Shown: one piece after another, positions 9,593-16,670 of the stretch
Layout of the letters: each line of letters opens with the position of its first letter
Numbering within the stretch: the first letter of the stretch is position 1
Source: Egibacter rhizosphaerae
GTDB taxonomy: Bacteria; Actinomycetota; Nitriliruptoria; Euzebyales; Egibacteraceae
Assembly (NCBI RefSeq): GCF_004322855.1
Contig: NZ_CP036402.1
Location: 310,001 to 374,000 of the forward strand
Direction: 5' to 3'
DNA length: 64,000 nt
Notes under the pieces: generated by a model
Told to the model about the DNA's origin: nothing
What the model saw: the letters and a program-made list of their open reading frames with translations, nothing else
Database searches by the model: none
Program-made: the position numbers and the translations under genes

Positions 9593-11035
9593 GTGAAGAC
9601 GGGCGCGTCGTGGCCGGACCTCGATGAGGCTCGGGCGCGGGTACTGGAGATCCAGACGAAGCTGCACCGATGGGCACGCAACGGTCCTGCGTGCCGGTTC
9701 GATGACCTGGCAAACCTCGTCGCCGATCCCGCGTTCCTCGTGGTGGCGTGGGATCGGGTGCGCCACAACACCGGTGCCCGGACGGCGGGCGTGGACGGCT
9801 ACTCCGCCCGCGACATCGAAGCCGACCCGGGACCAGCAGCGTTTCTCGCGACCGTTCGTGAGCAGCTCAAGACGCGGGCGTTCGGGCCGCTGGCGGTGCG
9901 GGAGCGGATGATCCCCAAGCCGGGCACGCGCAAGCGTCGCCGGCTGGGCATCCCGACCGTGACCGACCGGGTGGTGCAGGCGGCGTTGAAACTGGTGCTG
10001 GAACCGATCTTCGAGGCGGACTTCGCGCCGTGCTCGTATGGGTTCCGGCCCGGCAGGCGAGCGATGGACGCTGTGGCTGAGATCAGGCTGCTGGCCGCCA
10101 ACTCCTATGAGTGGGTGATCGACGCCGACATCGAGGCGTGCTTCGACGAGATCGACCATGTGGCCCTGATGGGCCGGGTGCGTCGACGGGTCGGGGACAA
10201 ACGCGTCCTGGCGCTGGTCAAGGCGTTCCTGAAAGCCGGGATCCTCTCCGAGGACCAGGTCACCAGGGACACCCACACCGGCACCCCGCAAGGGGGCATC
10301 CTCTCGCCGCTGCTGGCCAACATCGCGCTGACGATGCTCGACGACCATTTCGTCGAGGCGTGGGAGACCCACATGGGCGACCGTGTGGTCCGCGCCCGAC
10401 GGAAACGACACGGGATCTCCAACTACCGGCTGGTCCGGTACGCCGACGACCTCGTGCTCATGGTCTCGGGCACGAAGGCCGACGCCGAGCAGCTGCGGGA
10501 GACACTCGCTGAGGCCTTGGCTCCGATCGGCCTGCGCCTATCGGAAGCCAAGACCAACGTCGCTCACATCGACGAGGGGTTCGACTTCCTCGGCTGGCGC
10601 ATCCAGCGTCACACCAAGAAGGGAACCACCAAGCGCTACGTCTACACCTACCCGTCCAAACGGTCCGTGCTGCGGATCGTGGACAAGGTGCGGCAGCGCT
10701 CCAGGTTCGGACCGGACGTGCCGTACGACACCCTGCTGTATCGCCTCAACGCGATCCTGCGCGGGTGGGCCAACTACTTCAAGCACGGGGTGTCCTACGC
10801 CACGTTCGAATACCTTCGCGCCTACACGTGGCGGCGGGTCATCGGCTGGCTGCGAGACAAACACCCCCGTGCGACCTGGAAGCAGCTCCGACGCCGCCAC
10901 CTCGCAGGAGGCTGGTGGCCCACGGACGGCAAGGTGGAACTGCTCAACCCCACCACGGTGCGCACCGTGCGCTACCGCTACCGGGGCAGCGACATCCCCT
11001 CGCCGTGGCCTGCGGCACACAAGGACGCCGCGTGA
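9593..11035 (+). CDS. ltrA: group II intron reverse transcriptase/maturase (intact)
   Basis: 480-residue intron-encoded protein that reverse-transcribes the intron and aids its splicing. The start is GTG after AGGAGGTCGCC; upstream in-frame ATGs fall in the ribozyme region. RT blocks are seen: RMIPKPGTRKRRRLGIPTV, FEADFAPCSYGFRPGR, DADIEACFDEI, TGTPQGGILSPLLAN and the catalytic [10 protein letters not shown]. The maturase (X) region follows with AILRGWANYFKHGVS and a basic tail. No HNH endonuclease domain is seen after the X domain, so mobility would rely on nicked or replicating targets (family knowledge). It belongs to a different RT subgroup from its host RT, by visible sequence differences. 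Confidence 0.92.
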   Translation: MKTGASWPDLDEARARVLEIQTKLHRWARNGPACRFDDLANLVADPAFLVVAWDRVRHNTGARTAGVDGYSARDIEADPGPAAFLATVREQLKTRAFGPLAVRERMIPKPGTRKRRRLGIPTVTDRVVQAALKLVLEPIFEADFAPCSYGFRPGRRAMDAVAEIRLLAANSYEWVIDADIEACFDEIDHVALMGRVRRRVGDKRVLALVKAFLKAGILSEDQVTRDTHTGTPQGGILSPLLANIALTMLDDHFVEAWETHMGDRVVRARRKRHGISNYRLVRYADDLVLMVSGTKADAEQLRETLAEALAPIGLRLSEAKTNVAHIDEGFDFLGWRIQRHTKKGTTKRYVYTYPSKRSVLRIVDKVRQRSRFGPDVPYDTLLYRLNAILRGWANYFKHGVSYATFEYLRAYTWRRVIGWLRDKHPRATWKQLRRRHLAGGWWPTDGKVELLNPTTVRTVRYRYRGSDIPSPWPAAHKDAA

Positions 11036-11053
11036 ACAGCCGGGTCTTGCGGA

Positions 11054-11087
11054 GAGCCGGATGCGCGGAGACGCGCACGTCCGGTTC
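11054..11087 (+). ncRNA. domain V of inner group II intron
   Basis: 34 bases from GAGCCGGATGCG to ACGTCCGGTTC form the two-arm hairpin with the GA-rich internal loop expected of group II domain V, the catalytic core of the ribozyme. It follows the RT stop codon by 18 bases. Confidence 0.85.
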
Positions 11088-11194
11088 GGTGAGCGGGCCG
11101 GAGAAACGTACCGTCGGAAACGACGGCAACGCGCTCCGGTCCGACTTCTACGTCGTGATGTGTCGCAACCGCCAGGAGGCCGAGCACGCACGCG

Positions 11195-11514
11195 TGTTGC
11201 TCTCTGACCTTCTGTCGGATCCGCCGCTGCGTGAGCTCACGAAGACGGTCGCGGGCGTGCTGCATGGCCTTGTCCGAGGGACAGCGGGCGAGGAGAAGCA
11301 CACGTGCCGGTTGCGGCGGGACTTCGCGCGCACCCAACGGTGGTGGAACCCGAGGAAGTCCAGGCCCTCACCGCCTTCGTGCAGGTGCACGATCACCGTC
11401 TTCGACGCCTTGGGTCGAAGCCCAAGAGAGTTGCCGTAGCGGAAGTACTCGGCCCAGCCGCGCAAGAACCGGTTGAGGTCCCGCACGATCGCTTCGTCGG
11501 GCAGCCTGACCCGC
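11195..11514 (-). other. two adjacent inverted blocks within the outer RT gene
   Basis: Block 1 (about 11195-11426) and block 2 (about 11428-11514) both encode RT/maturase sequence on the opposite strand from the rest of the gene. On the minus strand the order is block 2 then block 1, the reverse of their order in an intact RT, so each was flipped separately in place. Break points fall at short hairpins, such as CACGCGTG near 11189 and CTTGGG…CCCAAG at 11410-11426. Exact boundaries are uncertain by a few bases. Confidence 0.7.
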
Positions 11515-11725
11515 AGCTTCGGCAAGATCAGGGACTATGCGCTGATGCGACTCGCGGGCGTGATCGCCAAACGGCATCAACGTTCGCGAGCGTTCGGCTG
11601 GTCGGTGGTCGCCTACAAGTCCGGCGACCAACTCGGCCTGATGCGCCTTGACGGGATCGTCGTCGCTCCCAGGCCCCACCAGGCCTGGCGTGGATAGCCG
11701 AACGCCGACGGTGAAAGACGTCGGT

Positions 11726-11758
11726 GAGCCGTGTGCGGGAGAACCGCACGCACGGTTC
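11726..11758 (+). ncRNA. domain V of outer group II intron
   Basis: GAGCCGTGTGCGGGAGAACC followed by GCACGCACGGTTC gives the domain V hairpin, 28 bases after the end of the host RT frame. It marks the 3' part of the outer intron. Confidence 0.75.
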
Positions 11759-12689
11759 GACGGGCGGGCGCTGGAAACGGACGCTTGCGACCACGGTGGC
11801 GTCACGCTGTATGCCGAGCGGGAAACCAACCGGCACGTACGCTGCCCACCTACCGTCGACTCACAAGCGCACCGCGCCAGCGCCCGACCCTACACGCCGG
11901 TTAGGCGCGGGGTGGGGCGCCTGGAATGAGATGACCGCTTGGCCTGCGAGGATGCGGTTTGTCCAGCACACGCATCCGAGACCAAGGGGTTCGTACGACG
12001 ACCGCGAGGTCCTCATCCGCGGCGGTGTGGGCTATGCGGTCAGGGCCTTCCTCGCCCAAGTCGTCGGCCAGGGCTGCGGGTTCTCGGCGAGCTTCGAGAT
12101 CACCGAGGCGGTCAAGACCGCCATCAAAGCGCTGGACGAGCGCGCCTGGGAGCCGGCGATCCGCCAAGACCACACGCTGCGCCCCGGCGCGGCGGTCACC
12201 GAACTCACCCGCCTCATCGACCTGCGCGAGGGGTGGCCGGCCGCCTCGCGGCTGATCATCCGCCGCGAACCCTTGCACCCCGGCGCGCAGCAAACCATCG
12301 ACGACCTCGACGGGTGCCGGTTCACCGCCCTGCTCACCGACCAACCCGACGACGATCTCGCCGTGCTCGAGCAGCGCCACCGCGCCCGCGCTCGCGCCGA
12401 GGACCGCATCCGCACGCTGAAAGACCTCGGCATCGGCAACCTGCCCTGGGGCGACTCTGACGGCAACGCCGTGTGGCTGCAGCTGGCGCTGCTCGCGCTC
12501 AACCTGCAGGTCTGGACCCAAGCTCCGACCCTCGACGGCGAGCTCGCCCGCGCCGAACCAAACGCCTGCGCTACCAGCTCTTCCACACCGCCGCGCGCGT
12601 GGCCCGCAGCGCCCGCCGCGTCACCATCAGACTCCACGCCCACTGGCCCTGGACCCCCTGGGCCTCCCCCGTAGGGCTGGACACCGTGC

Positions 12690-13605
12690 CTATGCGGCGA
12701 TGGGGGTCGCCACGCTATCGGGGGCGCGGCAGCTGTGTGCTTGTTCCCACTCGGTCGGCGGCAAGTAGTTCAGCGTCGAGTGCAGCCTCCTGTCGTTGTA
12801 CCGGGCGATCCACCGGAAGATCGATGTGCGCGCTTCGCGTCGGGTCTGGTAGCGGCAGCGGTTGACGAGCTCGACCTTCAACGTCGCGAAGAAGCTCTCG
12901 GCCACGGCGTTGTCCAGGCACGAGCCGGTGCCGGCTGGCCGACTGGGTCACGCCCAGCCGCCAGCAGGCTTGCGCGAACGCCTCACTCATGTATTGGGTG
13001 CCGCGGTCGTGATGGAAGATCACGCCGTTCATGCGGACCACCCCGCGCTCGGCGACCGCATGGTCGAGCGCGGCGATCATCAGCTGCGCGTCGGGCGTGT
13101 CGCTCATCGACCAGCCGATCAGTCGGCGACTGGCCAGATCGATGACGGTGGCCACGTACAGCCAGCCCTCGCCGGTGGGCACATACGTCAGGTCGCCGCA
13201 CCACACGTGATCGGGCCAGGCCGGGTCGAAGTGGCGGCCGACCAGGTCGGGCATCGGCGGCTCGCCGGTGTCGCGCTGGGTCGTCGAGGCGCGCTTGACC
13301 GGCCGGTAGCCGACCAGGCCGTGCTCGCGCATCAACCGGGCCACGCGTTTCTCGTTTGCCTGCCAGCCGCGCCGGGTCAGCTCGAACGTCATGCGCGGCG
13401 ACCCGTAGGTCTCATCCATGTGGGCGTGAATGTCGCGGATCTCGGCCAGCAGGGCAGCGTCGGCGCGCTCCTTGTCGCCGGGCTCGTGGGTCTCACCGGC
13501 GACCCACTGGTAGTAGGCCGTGGTGGAGACCTCGACGGCCTCACAGGCCGCGGTGGCGGCGAACCCGGCTGCCTTCTGGGCGTCCACGCAGCGGTAGCGC
13601 GTCAC
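12690..13605 (-). pseudogene. IS3-family transposase OrfB, frameshifted
   Basis: DDE integrase-type transposase. The HTH_21 region near residue 55 (DIHAHMDETYGSPRMTFEL) is followed by the rve catalytic domain: Asp in WCGDLTYVP, Asp in FHHDRGTQY, and the final Glu in NAVAESFFATLKVEL. An extra base near 12935 moves the reading frame between LGVTQS and the AESFF motif, so the catalytic Glu is out of frame with the first two Asp residues. The GTG start overlaps the orfA stop by one base. Either a dead element or a base-call error. Confidence 0.82.
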
Positions 13606-14219
13606 TACGTCGATTCCTTGACCCAGAAGGCGACTGTTCGTTTGAGCAGATCACGCTCCATGCGCAGGTGCGCGTTCTCCTGCTCGAGCGTCCGCAGCCG
13701 CTCGCGCTCGTCGCTGGAGACACCGTCACGCTCACCATCATCGACCCGGGCCTGACGAACCCAGTTGCCCAGCGAAGTGTCGGAGATGCCGAGCTCGGCG
13801 GCCACGTCGGCGATCGACTTCCCGCTGGTACGCACCAGCTCCACGGCCTCACGCTTGAACTCGGCAGAGAACTTCCGTCGGGTGCGTTGCGCCCCGTGCT
13901 GTTGCCCGTCTGAGCCGTGAATGCAGTCTGCGGTATGCCAGGGCTCGGAGGCACCGGAGGGGGTCTTGTCGGTGGCGAGCACGACGGCGGCGGGGCAAAT
14001 CGCTGCTTGGGTCGCCGGTCCGGGCACGAAGAGGTGGGCCGTCCCAGGGGCCCGTACCGGCTCCAGAGTCTGAGCCACGTCCTCGTAGGAACAATCGGTG
14101 GTACCTGGCAGGCCCCCTGCCTCATGCTGACACTGCAGGCTCGAGGCGCTACAGACGAGCGAGGTCAGGAGACGGCCCGGCCCCATTCTCATCCTCAGTG
14201 GCGGGGCGTCAAGCCCCAT
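13605..14219 (-). CDS. IS3-family transposase OrfA, long N-terminal extension
   Basis: The last 95 residues form a normal OrfA: RRKFSAEFKREAVELVRTSG, helix-turn-helix VAAELGISDTSLGNWVRQAR, and a leucine-zipper-like stretch ERLRTLEQENAHLRMERDLL. The frame stays open upstream to an ATG at 14219, 61 bases inside the element's right end, adding about 105 residues of unrecognised sequence. A normal OrfA would start near 13910, but no ATG or GTG is well placed there. The extension may be real or a leftover of an internal change that also explains the element's slightly long size. Confidence 0.7.
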   Translation of the reverse strand: MGLDAPPLRMRMGPGRLLTSLVCSASSLQCQHEAGGLPGTTDCSYEDVAQTLEPVRAPGTAHLFVPGPATQAAICPAAVVLATDKTPSGASEPWHTADCIHGSDGQQHGAQRTRRKFSAEFKREAVELVRTSGKSIADVAAELGISDTSLGNWVRQARVDDGERDGVSSDERERLRTLEQENAHLRMERDLLKRTVAFWVKEST

Positions 14220-14544
14220 GAGGTGCTGACATGCGGACCATCCTCTCTATCGAGGTGTCCAGCTGCACGGGGGAAGTCCACCCCAGCTGCTCGCCGCCTT
14301 CCAGCGACTACGCGCCCTACCCCCCGCACCTGTCTGACCCGCCGGCCCCGCGAACCTTGACAACCCACGCGAACACCACGACGTGGTCACCGACCGCGAC
14401 CTCGTGCTGTCCGCGAACGCAACGACCCGCCCGCTCCACACCTGCCAACACCACGCCAGAGGCAAGAGAGCACAACCACAGCGCCCACCAACCCCGACTC
14501 ACTCCCTCGCGGAAGCGACACGATTAATCGAGGCTGGCGACGAA

Positions 14545-14574
14545 GGTGGCCGGGCCCAGCGGGGCCCGGCCACC
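14545..14574 (-). terminator. 13-bp GC-rich hairpin terminator
   Basis: Arms at 14545-14557 and 14562-14574 pair perfectly over 13 bases around a 4-base loop, 22 bases after the stop of the acidic lipoprotein gene. The T-run is weak. It would close the GT4-ndh-lipoprotein group. Confidence 0.7.
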
Positions 14575-14595
14575 TGTCATTGAGCCGATGAGCCC

Positions 14596-16569
14596 CTAGG
14601 ACCCGGCTTCGTCGTCCAGACCCTCGTCGTCCTCGTCGGTCGTGCCGAGCTCATCGGTGGCGTCGCGATCGCCTCCGGCGGGCTGGCGCAGCAGCTGCCG
14701 CAGCTGCTCCTCGTCGATCTCCTGGACCTGGTCGTCGTCCGGGATCTCGATGTCGACCTCGCCCCCGAAGTCGTCGAACTCGATGACCATGTAGCGGAAG
14801 GCGGCATCCTCATCACCGGGCTCCTGACCCGGGTCATCGGTCACACCGCCCTCATCGTCGTCGACGCCGTTCTCGTCGTCCTCGACGCCGTTGTCGTCGT
14901 CGAGACCGTCCTCGGTGGTGGGCTCGTCCAGGTCGTACTGGATGGCCTGGACCAGGTCCTCCTCATCGATCCAGACTTGCGCGGTGACCTGTTCGGCCTC
15001 ATCGTCGAGACCGTTGTCGTCATCATCGACGCCGTTCTCGTCGTCCTCGACGCCGTTCTCATCGTCGACGCCGTTCTCATCGTCGAGGCCGTTGTCGTCA
15101 TCGTCGACACCGTTCTCATCGTCGAGGCCGTTGTCGTCATCGTCGACGCCGTTCTCGTCATCGACGCCGTTCTCGTCATCGAGACCGTTCTCGTCATCGA
15201 GACCGTTCTCGTCATCGAGACCGTTGTCCCGCTCGATCACAACCTCGTACTGCGTGAGACCAGTGGTGTCCTCGGGACCGGCCTCGGCGTCCGTGCCCTC
15301 GTCGTCGAGACCGTTCTCGTCATCGACGCCGTTGTCCTCGTCGTCGAGAGCGTTGTCATCCTCGTCGACGCCGTTCGCGTCGTCCTCGACGCCGTTGTCC
15401 TCGTCGTCGAGGGCGTCGTCGTCATCATCGAGGCCGTTGTCCTCGTCGTCGAGACCGTTCTCGCCATCGACGCCGTTGTCCTCGTCATCCTCGACGCCGG
15501 CCTCGTCATCGACCCCGTTACCATCGTCGACCTCGGTTGCCTCGACGACGTCCTGCAGCTCGGTGATGGCGTCCTGTGGGCTCTGGAACGCAACGCCGCC
15601 GGGGCCCCCGACCGCTTGCGCGTCCCGTAGGTCCTCGAGATCGACCTCGACCCACACGCCCTCGTCGTCGGCAACGCCGTCCTCGTCATCGTCGAGGGCG
15701 TCGTCGTCCTCATCGACGCCGTTCTCGTCGTCCTCGTCGACGCCGTTCTCGTCGTCGAGACCGTTCTCGTCGTCCTCGTCGAGGCCGTTCTCGTCATCGT
15801 CGACGCCGTTGTCATCGTCGTCGAGACCGTTCTCGTCCTCGTCGACGCCGTTGTCATCGTCGTCGAGACCGTTCTCGTCACCGGCCTGACCGTTAACCGC
15901 GTCCTCGGCGAAGCGGAGGTAGGCCTGGTCACCATCGATGACGATCGCGCGAGCGTCGTCGTTCACCTGTTCCAGCCAGGCCTGGTCGGCATCGAAGTCG
16001 ACGCTGCCGTCGAACTCCAGGGCCTGCTCCGCCGTGCCGTTCTCCGGCGCGGCCTCGTCACCGACGTCGTCGTCGTCGAGGGCGTCGTCGTCCTCGTCGA
16101 CGCCGTTCTCGTCGTCGAGACCGTTGTCATCGTCGTCGAGACCGTTCTCGTCGTCATCGACGCCGTTGTCATCGTCGTCGAGACCGTTCTCGTCCTCGTC
16201 GACGCCGTTCTCGTCGTCATCGAGGCCGTTGTCATCGTCGTCGAGGGCGTCGTCGTCCTCGTCGTTGCCGACGCCGGCGTCGTCCTCGCCAGGTGCGCCG
16301 TCGGGATGAAGCTGGAGCTCGAGCGCAGCCGTCCCAGCGTCCTCGGTGTTCTCGGCCGCCGTCTCGACACGCTCCGCGGCGTCGTCCTCCTCGGGTTCCT
16401 CGTCCTCGGGTTCCTCGTCGTCGAGGTCGTCGTCCGTGTCCTCCGGTTCAGTGGGTTCCTCTTCGGCGCCCTCGTCCTCGACATCGGTGTCGTCATCGAC
16501 CTCGCAGGCCGCAATGACAAGCGCCAGCGCGAAGACCAGGGCGAGGCTCCAACTCCGTAGCTTCCTCAT
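14596..16569 (-). CDS. acidic Asx/Glu/Asn-Gly repeat lipoprotein on an LppX/LprG-like scaffold
   Basis: 657 residues. The start is the ATG at 16569 (GGGAGGAG ribosome site), which begins a signal peptide ending in the lipobox ALVIAAC. The protein then alternates between ordinary folded-looking segments and long runs of a D-[DE]-[DE]-N-G-[LV]-D repeat (about residues 100-172, 230-305, 349-430, 446-525 and 553-575). The folded segments in order (AAERVETAAENTEDAGTAAL, GSVDFDADQAWLE, AIVIDGDQAYLRF, VWVEVDLEDL, LTQYEVVIERD, AQVWIDEEDLVQAIQYDLDE, MVIEFDDFGGEVDIEIPDD) follow the strand pattern of actinobacterial LppX/LprG-type lipid-carrier lipoproteins. I infer one such domain with repeats inserted in its loops. 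The repeats resemble calcium-binding loops. It acts at the cell surface; the role is unknown. Confidence 0.85.
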   Translation of the reverse strand: MRKLRSWSLALVFALALVIAACEVDDDTDVEDEGAEEEPTEPEDTDDDLDDEEPEDEEPEEDDAAERVETAAENTEDAGTAALELQLHPDGAPGEDDAGVGNDEDDDALDDDDNGLDDDENGVDEDENGLDDDDNGVDDDENGLDDDDNGLDDENGVDEDDDALDDDDVGDEAAPENGTAEQALEFDGSVDFDADQAWLEQVNDDARAIVIDGDQAYLRFAEDAVNGQAGDENGLDDDDNGVDEDENGLDDDDNGVDDDENGLDEDDENGLDDENGVDEDDENGVDEDDDALDDDEDGVADDEGVWVEVDLEDLRDAQAVGGPGGVAFQSPQDAITELQDVVEATEVDDGNGVDDEAGVEDDEDNGVDGENGLDDEDNGLDDDDDALDDEDNGVEDDANGVDEDDNALDDEDNGVDDENGLDDEGTDAEAGPEDTTGLTQYEVVIERDNGLDDENGLDDENGLDDENGVDDENGVDDDDNGLDDENGVDDDDNGLDDENGVDDENGVEDDENGVDDDDNGLDDEAEQVTAQVWIDEEDLVQAIQYDLDEPTTEDGLDDDNGVEDDENGVDDDEGGVTDDPGQEPGDEDAAFRYMVIEFDDFGGEVDIEIPDDDQVQEIDEEQLRQLLRQPAGGDRDATDELGTTDEDDEGLDDEAGS

Positions 16570-16670
16570 TCGGGTAGCTCCTCCCTTGTTCGTTGGAGCC
16601 CCCGGGATGCCCGGAACCACCGTCCAGAAACAGCGACGTCCCCTGTCCGTCGGTGCGAGGAAGCCTCTCC

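Larger units (their letters stand above)
9119..11151 (+). mobile_element. inner group II intron (2033 bp), complete-looking
   Basis: The intron starts GTGCGCCACGAGG and ends TTCTAC. Both ends are fixed by the host frame: removing this span joins GAT CTC to GTC GTG ATG and restores the YADDLVVMC motif of the outer RT. About 470 bases of structured RNA region precede the RT gene, including GAAAGCCCGGCACATGG. A 34-base domain V is at 11054-11087, with a domain VI-like stretch before the 3' end. It carries its own intact RT gene. By sequence it could still be active, which would allow splicing out of the host RT transcript. Confidence 0.85.
8384..11697 (+). pseudogene. group II intron reverse transcriptase/maturase, split and rearranged
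   Basis: The N-terminal part (8384-9118, TTG start) has RT blocks up to the catalytic YADDL, but lacks about 25 residues after RANRGA. The inner intron then interrupts the gene. Coding resumes at 11152 with VVMCRNRQEAEHARVLL, so joining the two sides restores YADDLVVMC without a gap. Downstream, two blocks are inverted: minus-strand coding for LGLRPKASKTVIVHL…KVREQ (about 11195-11426, with an internal frameshift) and for LPDEAIVRDLNRFLRGWAEY (about 11428-11514). The plus strand then continues SFGKIRDYALMRLAG to the stop at 11697. The protein cannot be made in one piece. Confidence 0.8.
8353..11805 (+). mobile_element. outer group II intron, degenerate, hosting a second intron
   Basis: The 5' end is read at GTGCGCCCAGCA, the standard GUGYG group II start; the 3' end near 11805 is approximate (…GTCAC after a domain VI-like stem). 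Domain V is at 11726-11758. The usual 400-500 bases of domains I-III are missing: conserved RT coding begins only about 90 bases after the 5' end. The intron therefore probably cannot self-splice. It sits just after a GCC-rich palindrome (GGGCTAGCCC core, 8331-8348), resembling the terminator-side insertion habit of class C introns. The bases from 11806 to about 12000 hold no recognisable gene. Confidence 0.7.
12659..14280 (-). mobile_element. IS3-family insertion sequence, 1622 bp
   Basis: Terminal inverted repeats of 27 bp match at 22 positions: the left end begins TGGGCCTCCCCCGT (12659) and the right end, read inward on the minus strand, begins TGGACTTCCCCCGT (14280). Both ends run on to GCTGGACACC. 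Direct repeats of CCC/CCCC flank the element (12655-12658 and 14281-14284), consistent with the 3-4 bp target duplication of IS3 elements. Inside are orfA and orfB on the minus strand. The insertion target is the IS1380 transposase. Confidence 0.82.
12003..14337 (+). pseudogene. IS1380-family transposase remnant, interrupted by an IS3 element
   Basis: The C-terminal half of an IS1380-type DDE transposase is present (FLAQVVGQGCGFSASFEIT, PAIRQDHTLRPGA, EDRIRTLKDLGIGNLPWG, ALLALNLQVWTQ). The N-terminal half is missing. One base is lost near 12557 (after GCCGAACC), shifting the frame before KRLRYQLFHTAARVARSAR. At 12659 the gene is broken by the IS3 element directly after the codons for HWPWTP. 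Coding resumes at 14284 with QLLAAFQRLRALPPAPV and a TGA at 14335-14337, in frame once the IS and one CCC repeat are removed. No IS1380 terminal repeats were found. Confidence 0.78.

Noticed and set aside
14975-15890. Long plus-strand frames rich in Ser/Pro or Val/Ile across the repeat gene
   Set aside because: They are mirror frames of the acidic repeat gene, without start signals or family features.
14838-16310. Regularly spaced short repeats resembling a CRISPR array
   Set aside because: Repeats are contiguous, in frame with one coding sequence, and there are no unique spacers of constant length.
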